DNA from: Sarcocystis neurona
Lineage: Eukaryota > Apicomplexa > Conoidasida > Eucoccidiorida > Sarcocystidae
NCBI GenBank assembly: GCA_000727475.1
Contig: KL647291.1
Coordinates: 4,226,828 to 4,290,827 of the forward strand
Direction of reading: 5' to 3'
DNA length: 64,000 nt
The position numbers were made by a program, and so were the translations under genes. Position 1 is the first letter of the stretch. Every line of letters starts with the position of its first letter. The notes beneath the pieces were generated by a model. It had not been told where the DNA came from. It did not search any database and saw nothing but the letters and a program-made list of their open reading frames with translations. This document shows, piece by piece, positions 12,839 through 25,500 of the stretch.

Positions 12839-15800
12839 CTACGATGCCTGGTGTTGCTGCTGTGGCAGCGGCTGCTGCGGCTCTGTGGTTGTCTGCCGCT
12901 CCTGCCGTAAACAGGGACCGAACCACGTCAGAATCTCGTGACGAAGGTGATCCCACGCCTCCTCCAGGTCGGCATTAGTGATGCGTGCGTCGAAGTGCAG
13001 CTTTTCGGCCATGCTCAGCTCGCGCTTTGCTGTCGCAAGCCGCGCCTGAATCTGCAGCCGCAGAAAAGACGAACAAACGCAGGGGACCAGCTGTCCAACG
13101 GCAGCGACAATGGCGCTGGAAGCATCACCGGCGCCTAACACAGCAAAAAGAGGCTGTTTCACCCAGAATAATAAAAGCTGAGCTACCACCGTCCACAGAC
13201 ATATGCACTCGCGGTCACGAAACCAGCGGAGACGTGCGCAACCGAATCAGTAGGAGTCTCGTAGAGCACTACTGCCCGTGCCACGAGATTACGCCTCGAA
13301 CGTCTGGCGAAACAAGCAGCTGCCTAGACGCCGCAGGACCGTTGGAACCCCCGGCTGCCACAGCAGCTGCACAGCAGCGGAAACCTCGAATATCAGCACG
13401 GGGCACCACCGACGAGAGCCGGCAACGTGGCACGACGCACGTGTGCTCCGGCGCGCGCTTGCAGCAGCCGGACATCAGGCACACATTTAGTCCACCATCT
13501 GGTTGCAGCAACTACGCAGGCGATCCACTCCACCGGCAAATACAGGAACACACTACGCGGTTACACGCAGCAAACGCACGAGTCAGCGATACAAGCACTT
13601 GTTCGTGCATGTAAATGGTCGTATGACGGTATATAGAGCAAAGGCTCCGTCCACATTTCTACACGCATCTTGGTGTCGGGATACAGTGAAGAAAACACGA
13701 GTAACCCGAGAGGCGACTGCACGTCGCGAGGGGACACTCTGGACGTGTCTTCACGTAGTCCCTGCAAGTGTAACATTTCTATACAGGACAGCTCTCGAAT
13801 CAGTGAAGCCCGCTTGCGCAGATAGCGTCTTACACACATGCATATATGCTGCTTGGCAGGCTTGAACCACCCGCTGAAATTGCTTGAGCTGCTGCCGTCG
13901 CTATCACGTAGTTTGCTGCATGTGTCTGCCTCTTTTCTTCTTGCTGCTGCTTCCCCATATCTGCCGCAGGACCTGGTTCTGCTAGAAAACTGCGGGAGTT
14001 CTGCTTCTCTATCGTTCTGTATGACCCTCTCTTGCGGGCATGACGCGCACGCGCGTTCTCACACTGTTGTGAACTCCCCCACCCTCTGCTGCTGAAACAT
14101 GACGCTGTCACTTATTTGCTTCGTCTGTTTCCTCCTGTTGCCACTTCTGCTGCTGTTCTGAAGGTGCCCGCTATTCCTTCGAACCTTACCGCTGCCGTTG
14201 CCGTCCTGTTACTTCTACTGTTGCGTCCCCGTGGCCCTGCTGCTTCTTCCGTTCCTTTCGTCTTCAGCGACAGCAGCTACTCGGCTGCAGCTGCGCTGGC
14301 TCCTGCTGCTCCTGCTGATACTGCTCCCCCTGGTGCTGCGCTCCTTTGTCGCTGGCCCTTCTGGTGCTCCACTCGTGCTGCCCGGACGGCTGCTGCCCCT
14401 TCGCTAATTCTGCTACTCCTGCTACCGCAAATGCTCCTGCTTCTTCTGCTGTTACTCCCGTCCCTCAAGCTGCTGCTCAATTAGACGGCTTCTACGTACG
14501 TGCTGTTCACTTTCAGTTTTCCGGCCGCGCAGACGACGTTCCAGCTCAGCCAGAGAAGGCGGCTGAATAAAGACGAACCGCGCCTGCTGCGCCATTGGTG
14601 ACTCCTGCACCTGTCGCACCCCCTCCAGGTCGATCTCCAACAAGCAAATGCAGCTCTGCAACCTGGATTAAACACGACCCACAACGGCACGTTGTGCATA
14701 TACTATTTCATACAGACGTGCGCACGCATACACATATGAATAAATATATATATATATGTGCGTGTGTATATCCAAGGCTATGCATCCCAGGAAAATATCG
14801 TGTCGCATACACGTGGCTGTATGCACACAGACAGACGCAAACGTACAGGTGCGTATATATATATATACATACACGTATATGCATGTCTGGATATATTATA
14901 TATATACATGTAGTCATACACACATCTATATATACATTTTAATATAATGTTTTGGTGTATACGCCGCTTGCCAAATCTAGGTATACGGCTCCAAGAGACA
15001 TCGAGTTGTTCCCTGCGTCGTTGGTCGAGCATCATCAGCGCCACATAATATACGGAAGTCTCCGGATCAACCGCGCGTCATTCACCGTTCAAAAGTGTAC
15101 TTTCGACTAAAACAGACTTCCTGTGTCTCTGGCTAGATGCACGTATACGTCTGCTTGTCTAAACCTGCAGACACATGGCATAGGGAAGAGTGTTTCTAAC
15201 CACACATCTATTTTTAAAGGAACCCATGAAAGCACAAAGAAGATGCCTCTACATACCATTCACGTATTTACGCAGATACACATATACACACACCTGTCTA
15301 CCAACGCAAATTCCAAGGCAATTCTTCAACGCGTTTAGCAGAATACACTTTTGTGCGGACGCAGACTGTGTGTACTATCCTTACAGGGAGGCAAATACAT
15401 TTGCATATACGTATATATATATATATATACGTCTGCAATGCTGTATCAACTTGTACGGGTGCAGACCGGTAGGGGGGTCACAAAAGCCTGCCGAACGTAG
15501 GCCAGCTCTGCAGCTTACTGAATCGATCTAACAGCCGCAATAGAAGTGCCGTAGGAGAACCCAGAAAACGTCGCGCTCTCAAGAAACCCCCCCTCCTTTT
15601 TCAGCGCATCAAACTCTTGTTCGGTGCAGAAGTGGTACTCCCGCCCCTGCTGCTCTCCCGGACGAGGGGCGCGCGTTGTGTGGCTGACTGAGAAACGAAT
15701 CGCCTGCAGCAACACCAGCATACCAACACCAGCAGCCGCATCGGCAGCATCAGTACAGCAGCCCCCGGGTAAGGCGTGAGCTTGCTCCACTAGCAGCGGC

Positions 15801-17117
15801 AACACTTGCAGCTTCAGCAGCCGTCGGGTGACAGCACTCGCAGCACCAAGGCCCGCGAGTCCAGGGCAGCATCTGCAGCAACACCGCCAGCACCAGCAGC
15901 GGACTTGCACGAGCACCCGTAACGCCAAATAAGCAGCTGCGGCGGTACCAGCAGCACACCAGCAGTTGCAGGACAAACGCCACAGTCACCGGTAGCCAAC
16001 ACTTGCCGGCAGCGACCTCACGCAGCGCACGAAGACGTGCACCAGCGGCAGCCGCGGCAGCATCAAAAAAACAGAAGCACCTGCAGCAGCACCCCACCAG
16101 TAGGGAAGTGCCGCAGCTTCAGCAGCAACAACGGCCGCGCAAAGCAGCGAGAACGCCGTATGCGGCCGCACCAGCGTCAGCGCATGTCCGGCGGCTTTCC
16201 TCCAAGAAAACAACAACCGAAAGTCACAGCCGCCCCACAAACATCGCAGACAACACGTGCTTCTACTGCCACTGCGTCGACGCTGCTGCTGCTAGTGCTG
16301 CAAGACTTGTGCCCTTGTTGCTGCGGCGCTTGGTCGTGCAGCAGCTGCTGCTGCTGCTGCACTTGGCAATTTTGTCTACAGCTCTTGGTGAAGTCTGCTC
16401 GTGCCGCAGCCTCACCTAACGCTGAAGAACAAGCAGAAGATGAACACAGGCGTGTGCAGTCACGCACACTCGAATGTATTACGCTGCTGTGGCTGCGGCC
16501 GCTGCTCCGAAGCGCCTGCTGTCGCACTCGGTTGCAGCGGCTGCTGCTGCAAGCGCTCCAAAAGAGCCTCTTGCAGCAGCCCGCGTCGCTCACGCTGTTA
16601 CTGTAGCCGCTAGTGCTTCCCTGGCTGGTGTGGCTGCTGCCGCCGCACCTGACGTGGCTGCTGCTCAGACGGCTGCTGTGACTGCCGCTGGGATTCGTCC
16701 TGTGGGTGCTGATGCGGTGGCTTCTGCCGTTGTCCTGCTTCCGCTGTCGCTGCCGCAGTAAACTACAGCTCTTACATTCGGCCAGCAATGCAATATACGT
16801 TTGGTGAGAGTGCCCTTCCCCACTCCACTGGGTCCGGCAACAACCAGCAGCGAGGGCGACACCGTTGCGGCAGCCGGCGGGTCTCCTGGCGCGCCTCCTG
16901 CTGCCGCTGAACAGGAGGAAGATGCTGCCGCTCTTGCAGCAAGGCGAGAAGCTGCTGCAACTGCTGGCGAATAAGCCGCTCCCCCGGCAGGGCTCTCTCC
17001 GCCTGCGCAGGTGGCTCCGTCGTGTTCTGCGTTGCAGTCACGTCTTCCGCACGAGCAGCAGCAACTCCCTACAGTAACAGCAGCAACACACCCCACCGGC
17101 ACGCTGAACGGCACCAT
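12839..17117 (-). CDS. Guanylate kinase, four exons
   Basis: Guanylate kinase (ATP + GMP to ADP + GDP), a P-loop enzyme of purine nucleotide metabolism. Exon 1 ends at 16776 with the Walker A motif GPSGVGKGT at about residues 95-103. Exon 2 (15703-15519) has the GMP-binding region with [13 protein letters not shown], then YHF and YGTS. Exon 3 (14662-14500) has [14 protein letters not shown] and the lid [10 protein letters not shown]. Exon 4 (13051-12839) has [25 protein letters not shown] and a Gln-rich tail ending in TGA. Donors GTAAGA, GTAAGC and GTACGT and the CAG acceptors agree in phase throughout. The core matches the family's usual length of about 190-200 residues. The start is uncertain: ATG 17117 is the nearest in frame, but the frame stays open to 18251, and an Ala/Ser-rich N-terminal extension would be needed. 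The 5' part overlaps a plus-strand gene. Confidence 0.87.
14728..14945. repeat. TA/TG-rich microsatellite tract in kinase intron
   Basis: This is interrupted (TA)n, (TATG)n and (CATA)n sequence inside guanylate kinase intron 2 (15518-14663). Similar tracts recur in most long introns and spacers of the window. Confidence 0.7.
15704..16775 (-). other. Guanylate kinase intron 1, triplet-rich
   Basis: A 1.07 kb intron (GTAAGA to CTGCAG) splits the kinase core directly after the P-loop helix. It is rich in CTG/GCT triplets on the sense strand, so the plus strand looks like CAG-rich coding sequence; several plus-strand frames stay open here as a result. Confidence 0.6.
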
Positions 17118-19160
17118 CTCTGCTGCTGTGCTGAATTCGCTTGGCACTTCCTCTTCCTCTGCGCGCCTCGGCGGCGGTAAGCAGCTCCTGTGGCTTCTCT
17201 CCTGCGTGCCCGCCATCATGTCACACGTGCTGCTGCTACTGTTCGTATTCCGCCTGATGCTCCTTTTTCTGCAGCTGGTGGCGATGCTGCTCCTGCGCAC
17301 GCTGTTGCTCGCGCCGCTACCGCCCGCACTCCTCCTCACGCTGTCTGCGGCCCTGCTGCAACGGGTGGTGCTGCTGCTACCCCTACTGCTGCTGCTGGAC
17401 GGTTCGCCAGCGCAGCGCTGCCCACTAGTTCGCCTGCCTGCTTGAGCACGAAGCCTACTCCTTTGTTGACCTCTGACGCTGCTGCAGCTGCTGCGGAGCG
17501 AAAGAGCCTCTCGATGTACGAGACCGTGAACCTGCAGAACGCGCGGGTGATCCTGCGTCTGCCGCTCCTGCTTCGTTCGCTTCTGCAGCTTCGCCAGCTG
17601 CTGGTGCTCTGCCTGCGTATCCTGGTCCTGAGACTCCCTCTGCAGCTCCAGCTGCGGTTTACACGCAGGCTGCTGCGACTGCCATTCCACACTCCACTCC
17701 AGCAACAAGTGGATGCAGTCCTCTGTCCTCTGTATGCACTTTCTTCCGACCAACGGCAGCTGCAGCAAATCTGCTGCTGCTGCTGCTTCCACGGCAACGC
17801 CTACGCCTGCCTGCACTGCGCAGGCCGTTGTTATCTCTGCTGCTGCTGCTGCAGGGTCTGCCGCTGCATGGGCTCGTGTTGCCGCTTTTGGCAGTGTTGC
17901 TGCCGCTGCTTGTACTACTGCTGCTGATTGACATGCTGCTGCTGCTGCGTGCCGTGCTGCTCCTGTTTGCACGTCTGCTACTGCTTCTGCCACTGTTGCT
18001 TGCGAGGACACTGCTGCGGCTCGAGTCGCTGCTCCAGGAAGAAATTTCGACGTCGGAATGCCTGCAGGTGTTCGCTGTGCCCCCGATCCTCGCGCTGCTG
18101 CTGGGGCTGTAGGCAGCTCCGCTGAGTGCGCTCCTGTTGCTATGCTAGAACACGTGCAGCATTTACAACGACTGCTACTGCTGCCACCGCACCCCCCGCG
18201 CAGCAGAAAGTAGGCGGCTTTTGAAATGCTGCGGAGCTGCAAGTAGACCATATGCAGTCGGACTGGTGCGTCTCCGGCCGCGTCGTCAACTCCTGCTGCG
18301 CCTGGTGACGATTTAAACGACGCAGATTCTGGTGTGGCTCGTTATTACAGCAATACCGCTAGTGGTCTTTCGCTGCGGGTGCAGTGCTTGCTACTCCCCA
18401 CGTTCTTTCGATCCCCGTATCCATTCGCCGCCGTATACGCGCGAGCTGCAGTCACGCTCTCGTGTACTCGTTGGTTTGTGATGCTGCAGGTGCTGTTACC
18501 GCAGCCGTTGCGACGGCTGCTGAAGCGGCGCCTCCTCTCGTCCCTTTGTACAATGGGCCAGATATACACCAGCCGTAGCGGGGGAGAGTCGAGACAGATT
18601 TTGCGGCTGCAGCAGCTGACGGCGCCGCCGCAGAAGGTGGAGTACCGGCCTCTGCGGTGTCAGTGCCAGCAGCAGAGCCACACGAAAGAGAGCAGAGACT
18701 GTCTTCTTGGTCAAAATACCGGGCCGCATATAAAGGTGCGCTTCAATACTTCCCCCGGAAATGGGAGCTGAGGTAATCAGCGGGAGCTCGACGAAAGTAA
18801 AAGCGGCGCCGCACGACACAGTGTTCCAGCGCACAGGCTGCAAAGCATGCGTCGCAACCGCAGCGTGCGAGCATCTGCAGCAGCAGTGGGAACGAATTTA
18901 GCAGTACGACGTGCAACGCCGCCGATCCCGTTTCTGTGTTGCGCAGCGGAAACAGCGGCACTGGCACGGGCGCGAACGGCCAGGTACCACCACACGGAGG
19001 TGAGCAGTTGCTAGACAGTGGACCGGGCGGCGGTGCAGAGGCGTTAGTCAGGAAAAAGCATTACAGGGGAATTGTGAGCACAGAAGATAGAGCTCGCCAC
19101 AGGAAAAAGGAAGAAAGAAGCCGTCGGACGTCGGCGCCGCCTGCGTATAAAGAGACGTGA
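17038..19160 (+). CDS. Ala-rich protein with basic C-terminal part, partial model
   Basis: Supported plus-strand exons: 17038-17176 (acceptor GCGTTGCAG, donor GTAAGC); 17275 to about 17545 (acceptor TTTTTCTGCAG, phase-matched); a poorly resolved Ala/Pro-rich middle at 17.55-18.37 kb; 18579-18772 (donor GTAATC); 18837-18983 (acceptor CAGCGCACAG, donor GTACCA); and 19067-19160, ending in TGA. The last three agree in phase. The C-terminal ~140 residues are basic and helical-looking, with KYRAAYKGALQYFPRKWELR near their start; this loosely recalls LYR-motif mitochondrial assembly factors, but that is a weak resemblance. The middle shows two apparent frame changes and in-frame stops at about 17935 and 18576. 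These could be missed introns, assembly errors in triplet repeats, or decay. The 5' end and start codon are not resolved and lie antisense to the guanylate kinase 5' region. Confidence 0.5.
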
Positions 19161-20086
19161 ATAATCCACAACACGAAGCTAGGATTTTATCCTCCGGCTG
19201 GACAGCGGTGGCAGGATGAAAGGCGGGCTCCCGCGGCTGCCGGTATCACCGCGCCTCTCAGTAACCGGCTTCCACCCATATTTCTACTGCCAGACGCGCT
19301 CCGGGCCGGGCTGTCTTCCCCGTGACCCTTGTTGCTCCTGTCGGTGTTGACGCTGGTACGGCGGGAGCTCCTGCGGTCGTACTGGTAGTGGTGAAGTGGT
19401 TGCGCTGCCGCTAAGAGCGCGTGTGTGGCTCTGCTGGCGGCCGTGCTTCCCTGCCGTCACCACGCTGCACTGCGGCTCCAATTCTGTCTCCAGGATTTGT
19501 CTTTACACGGGTATTGTATGTATGTGTGCCCCCCACCTGCGCGTGCGAGCACACACCAGCGTAGAGCATCTAGTCACACGCAGGAATGTGTCGGACAGCT
19601 TAGGTGGGCGCTGATTCACCGGGTGCTGCTAAAGCGCCCGCTATCTACGTGTTTATCTGCATACACCTACAGCATACACGTATGTAAAGTCAATTTAGTG
19701 GGCGCCCCCATGCATGAGCACACGTGCAGGTTCTTTTATATGGGCACACGTGTATCTGACTGTTCGCCTACAGCGACAGATACAAAGCAGCCACAGCTGC
19801 TCGTGCCGGAGTGCTGCTCGTAAGGCTCCCTGGTGCTGCTGATGGTGCCGCTTTTGTTTGCATATCGCATTCATTCAAGAAGTGCGTCCGAGAACAAGCA
19901 ACCACCTGCAGTAGCTCACCGCTTCTCGTAGCGACGCGGCCACCCCGGTGCTACACAGGAAAACTTACAGGCGCATGTATGCAGCTTTACGGATGGCTTC
20001 CGGAGAAGACTGACCGTCGAATAATGTGTGTTATGCGCCACAGGGCAGAGAACTAGACGTACGTACCAGATACCCTACGCTTGCAG
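19161..20086. other. Spacer, no gene assigned
   Basis: The region lies between the end of the plus-strand Ala-rich gene and the 3' end of a minus-strand gene. It contains short open frames on both strands (for example 19284-19481 minus and 19425-19823 plus), but none with a splice pair or family motif that I would defend. Confidence 0.35.
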
Positions 20087-22151
20087 TTATCCGTCAGCCG
20101 CTCCTTCCACATCGAGGTCCATCCATGGACACAGTTGTGTAGACGCAGATACTTGTATTTGAGTCCCTGTGATTTTCAGAAACTGTACGATTGTGTCATT
20201 TGACCCTGCGTAAGGAGGAAGGTCACCTGGAGATACTCTAAGTATCGATATAAATACTGAAGGACCAACACATGTATACGCAGTATTCAGCGTATGCATA
20301 GAGAGGGATGTACATCTGAGAGCATGTGACCACTTTGATTATAAGCTCTCTGATTCCACAGGATTCGCGACTTGCAAGTGTTCACCCACTTCGGGTAGTG
20401 CAAGTGAACATTACGTCTCGAATACAGGCGACCATTTGGGCACGATCTCCGCCTTAGTGCGAGTGGCTGGTCCGCTTTAAATGGGACACTATCACGAAAA
20501 CGGACGAGATCCTGAACATAAGGATATGATGTCGGTTGCCGCGCATGATTTCTTCCTGATACATCGCAGACAATACATACACGTAGCGGCCTATCAAGTG
20601 GTCGTCAGAGTAGGGTCTTTCTCTGTATTAGCTGCGCAGTCGTCGTGCAGTGCGCTTGCCTGCGTACTTCCACGGGTCCATCGTCCGCAGGGTAAAGCAC
20701 TGAACGGCAAGGTACACCGACATCTACTCACATGCACGTATGTGTGTACGCACGCATGTGTCGGTTGATCGGAGCGCCCTTATCGCCCGTAGGCGCCCGG
20801 AGGTATGCCTTTGTATACATATGCTTGAAGAGAGCTCATCGCTACACATACGTACGTGTAATTACCTGTATAAATAAGCATACATATAGCTACAAATATA
20901 TCCGCTAAGTTTACAAAATATACGCACGGTAGAGGCGCCTCACCGCAGTGCGGCTGTTGGGTGACCAGCTTACTTTAATTAGTGTCTGTACTGGCCGTCA
21001 GCAGAGTAAGTCCTTGCATCGGTACTAGCCCCACGCCATTACATGTGTCACGGGACACTTCGTAAAAGAATACGTCATCAGGTGCGCGCCCCTCCTCCTC
21101 CTCCTCTCTGCGAGTGGGGTCACACGGGAGGGGGTCGTAATAGTAGTGCATTGAGCTGCGTAGGAGCGAAAGGGGTATCACCTACAGCACCAGTGAGCAA
21201 ACGTGGAAGAATTGAGATTATCATGACGACGAGCAGCACCTGCTGCCAACGCCATGAGTGCAGGGCAGTAACAGCACTACCCCCACAAAGGCTGTTAGAC
21301 TTGAAAGGTGTTAAATGCACTCCTCAATATGTGGCGATTTCTCTGTGATTTGGGCAGTGCCCACCAGTTATATTCAGCAACATTTACTGTAGACAGGGCA
21401 CTACGCAGTGCATTAAGTGCAAGAATCTGTGGGTTCTCCAAAGCACGCGGTGTATTACGAAAGATGCACGATCGGTAAGTCCGCCCTTACATACAATTCG
21501 CGGTTTTGAGCAGTTCTTCGTGACACAACTACTCGGGGTGCAACACTGCAGGGGCCGTGCAGGGGTGCGCACAAATTTCCACATTCTGTGATACGTAGAG
21601 AAACCCCTAGACACAGCACCCCCAGAGCTGCCTAGGTATATCCTTGTGGCGACTCAATAGCGACGGAGGCTGCTAGTGGTCCATTCTTTCTCCGTGTCAC
21701 TACAGCGCTCTGGCGTAGTGGAATGTCTTCTTTCCCCATGCAGAGACAACCGCAGAGTCATCGACTGGCGCCAGAACTCCTAATCGTTTCTGGCTGTTAC
21801 TGGTCTGTGAAGTCGCTTGCAGATTGCCGGAGCGTGAACACAGTGGGAATTTTTCTCCAGATGCTGAATGACTGCACCCGTGCCTTTTGGCTGACTTGTC
21901 TGCAGATGCATCATCGAAGTGACACGTGGTAGCGTTGAGAACCTCTCCTCATTTATAACCTACAGCAGATTCTCGTACGTGCACGAGTGGCGGCCGCAAC
22001 ACGGAGAATCACGTTTCGTCGCGCTCCATAACAGAAATACACGTGAACCCCACGCCACAGCGCTGACTCCGTGTACAAAGCAGGGACGCCCGCGCAGCAG
22101 CACCAGTGCACGCCTCTGTAATTGCGGTGGCTTCGAAAGAAGCAGCGCCAT
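20087..22151 (-). CDS. Multi-exon gene, function unknown
   Basis: Not recognised. Exon 1 runs from ATG 22151 to 21964 (donor GTAGGT) and exon 2 from 21899 to 21801 (acceptor ATCTGCAG, donor GTAACA). Exon 3 starts after TATCACAG at about 21588 and ends at a GTAAGG donor near 21491; all three agree in phase. Further minus-strand candidates are a frame with a hydrophobic segment at 21320-21120, an acidic exon with EEEEEG ending in TAA at 20975, and a well-formed exon starting after GTCCTTCAG at about 20263 and ending in TAA at 20087. Whether the last two belong to one transcript is undecided. Residues 1-60 contain a hydrophobic patch that might be an N-terminal targeting signal. Confidence 0.45.
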
Positions 22152-22550
22152 CAGAGACACACGCTGTGACTTAACGCGGCGTCACGAATCCCGTCGTGTC
22201 GGCTGACACTGCGCGCACAAGCAGCACGCAAGCACCAATACAAGCGGTAGTACCACACCCGCACCCGAAAGCAGCGGTGGCGGCACCAAGAACGGCCCGA
22301 TCGGAAGTCAACACGGAGCAACAGCGGCTGCAGCGCATTTGACTGTCAATTGTACAGAAGCAGCTGCAGCACCGAGATTTGTGGTCAAGTAGTCGCATCA
22401 GTACTACGATATAATTGTAGCAGCCTTACTGCACTGCGACTCTAGGGCCTTTCTGGGCAACTGAGGCCTATATGAAGGAGCCGAGACCGATGATCAGTTT
22501 CATATATGGCAGTACCGAGGCCCACGCACAATGAGACATGTGACTGATAA
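22152..22550. other. Spacer between two minus-strand genes
   Basis: About 400 bases lie between a likely stop at 22551 and the ATG at 22151. A 75-codon minus frame at 22398-22171 overlaps it, without a motif. This is probably a 3'/5' untranslated and promoter region. Confidence 0.35.
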
Positions 22551-25500
22551 CTAGCGTGTGGTAGTGCCTTCGTCACGCAGCACCAGCAGCCGCGGCGTGT
22601 GCTGTCTGGTCGCGGGTGCGCCCACCTGATCTGCGATGTGGTCTACCACCAAATTTCCAGCAGCAGTCGCAGCAGTCTTCCCTTTCCTGTGCGACGACAG
22701 CAGCAGGCACTCTGACATCTCCTCGTACTCGTGTTTCTCACGGCGCTTCGTGTGAAGCTCTGCAGTCTGCCTTCCTGCAACTGGCGCCGCGTCGGACTGT
22801 GTTTTGCCACGTACGTCCATGCTTTGTACCACGAGCGGCAGAAGGACAAGCGGAGACTGAGAGTAGCGCGAGCAAGGCACGTCTCGGAAACAATCAGCCG
22901 CAACGACACTGCAAGAAGTACCAGAAGGCGCGGCAGCAGCACGTCATGGAGAATAGTACACACAACGAAGGCAACTGCGGCGGGTACGACGACCCCGGGA
23001 GTAAGGCAGCAGTAAGTGCTGCAAGGAACGCAGGGCGACTGGAGAGAAATAACTGGACTGGGAAGGTCGCATAAGAGGAATGCAGCACCGAGACGACGGC
23101 AGATGCGAAAGGCAAGCAGCCAAGGCTGATAGAGAAGCAAGAAGGCAGCGGAAGGAGAGAGGAATGTAGCAGCGACAGGACGGCGGAAGCGAGAGGAAGG
23201 AGGCAGCCCGTGCCTTTGGATAAAGCAAGAAAGCGGGAAGAGGGGCAAGGCAGCTTCGATAGCAGCAGCACACGCAGCGGTCCTCAGTGCGTGTCTACAC
23301 GCAGGGTTGGCTTCCACTGACAATCAGCGTGCAACAAACCGTTGTCTCTCTCCCTTCTAGTTGAACTCCATACTACTGGTACTGCTTTGCCACAACGGTC
23401 CCAGCAGCAACAAGCGCAGCCGCAGCACGTCCAGTAGCAGTGTAAAAGTGCAGTAGTACCAAGCACACTGCCCCTGCACCAAGAGGCTGACTGCCCCCCC
23501 GAAGCGGCAGCACCAACGGCGTTGGTATCTCACCTACAGCAGCGAGAGACGAGCGGCATCAGCGCCAGTAGTACCAGGTAACTCACTGCAGAGATATTAT
23601 TGCCATGCAGCTGCAGCTGAAGCAGCAGCAACACGAGGAGCTCAACGCCACAGCAAAAGCCAGGCCGCTGCCTGCACCACAACAGCACTGGAAGATCATC
23701 ATCCACCCTGCAGCACTGCAGTTGCTTGGTGCGTAGCCGCGCACCGGCCATACAACAGCAACACTAAACGAGTACTAGTTCTCGTCGTAGATCAGCAGGC
23801 ACGCCGTCGTGATCACGCCAGTGGGGCGCGCGTGCGCGCGCGCAGCACAACGTCAGCCGGAGGGACAGCGGCACGAGCAAGAGCGGGACAGCGGCATGAG
23901 CAAGAGCGCAGTAGTCCAGTAGTAGCACTCGGAGAGCAACAGCCGCATTGACGTGGAACAGAAGGAAGGGAAAGCGAAGCTGGACCTGCACTTGCGGCTC
24001 AAAATGGAGAACGCGGGTGCTAAGTTCTATGTAACGGAGTAGTACGTTTTTGTAGATGGTCTTTCGGAAAAAAACGCATGCGCAGTGCGGCGTCGGCGTC
24101 CTCCGCGTGACAAAAGCGGAAGACGAGGTCTTCTTTTTTGCTATTGTGGACCCCTCTTTCGCGCAGAGTTCCACGTCTCTTCAATTCGGGGCTTTGCTCC
24201 ACGGCCGCGACTCCCGCGTTTTGTGTGACGCTGTTGCCGCGGAAGCGTCGCTTTTGAGTGTCTGCGGTATTCGCATGACCAGTAGACACCTATTTTTAGA
24301 ACCATGCGATAGCGCGTTCCCGTGGTGCTGCCGGCTACGCTGCTACAATTTCAAGTATTTACCTGACAAACATTCAAGAACAGGAGCACCTGCTTCCGAC
24401 ACTACGCATGCTTCAACGCCTGTGAGCCAGTTGCCGCCTTCGCTACCAGCAACGGCAGCCAAAAACAACGCGCAGCAGCGGCCGTGACAGCAGCAGGAGG
24501 AGTGAGAGAGGAACACTACTGTTCGCATGTGTAATAGTAGAACTAGCCGAAGTCGTATTTGTGCAAGCGTGGCTCGGTAGCCTTCAGCGGCGACAGGAGC
24601 TGCGTGAGGGGGACAAATGCAGTAGCGCCCAGCAGGAGTCATACCAGGAGCACCGCCCGGTGCTTCGCGACAGCCGGGGCGAAACTGCGGAAGCCCTGCG
24701 TATACTCGAAGCCGGCTGAAAAACGTGCGCAGCACAGGCGGAGCTGTTTCGTGCTTTGCAAGGCGCGCGCGACAAGCAGACAGCAGTAACAGCACGCAGG
24801 AGAAAGAACAGCGCGGCCGTCAGCAGCAACGGCAGAAGCAGCAACAGCAGCGGGAGCGGCGGCAGGAGCGGCAGCTGCAACAGGAGGAGCAGCGTCAGCA
24901 GGAGCTGCAGGACCAGGAGCAGCACTGGAGGGAGCACAAGTAGGAGGATTTGTAACAGCAGGCGGAGCAGCAGCATGATTTGTTCGGTGTGAGTTTTCTT
25001 TACGGTGGCGTGAGAGTGCAGCGGGAGAAGCGGCAGAAGAAGTCAGCGCCACTTTTGTTCCCCGCACACAGCTGGCGCAGCTGCTGCTTCTGCTCCTGTG
25101 TCTTCTCCCCCCCGCGCGTGGCCGGTGGAGCAGGCAACGCTTATTTTAGAAGTTTGCGAGCAGCGGCACGAGCAGTGAAGCAGGAGGAGCAGCGGCAGAA
25201 GCGGAGGAGCTGCGGGGCAGCAGGGGAGGGCGGACACGGCCGCAGGTGTCGATGTTCTCTTTGAGAGCTCCAGGAGCGGGCTTCTTGCTGTGTCTGTGCC
25301 AGCGCTAGTGTTGCTGCTGCTCTTGCTGCTGCTGGTATGCCGTTTGAAAGCATGGGCAGGCAAGTCGCAACAGTTCCGCTGCCAGAGATGACCACGTCCT
25401 CCGCTGCAGCTTCAGCTGCTGTTGCTGCCGCTGTTTGTGCTGGAGTGGGCTCTGCCGGAGCAGCAGCCGTTGCCGCGGATTCTGTTCGTGATGGCTGCGC

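Noticed and set aside
15515..15976. Minus-strand frame of 153 codons starting upstream of guanylate kinase exon 2
   Set aside because: Only the part from 15703 onward is coding; the preceding Cys/Leu-rich residues are intron translated through CTG/TGC triplets.
16003..16606. Plus-strand Ala/Gln/Lys-rich frames in the kinase intron
   Set aside because: They are explained by the intron's CTG-rich sense strand, which looks CAG-rich on the plus strand. No splice pair or motif supports them.
24056..24487. Plus-strand 143-codon frame that reads like a globular protein
   Set aside because: It is codon-aligned antisense to a minus-strand exon pair with a phase-matched splice (24363/24261). The minus strand also shows more purines at codon position 1.
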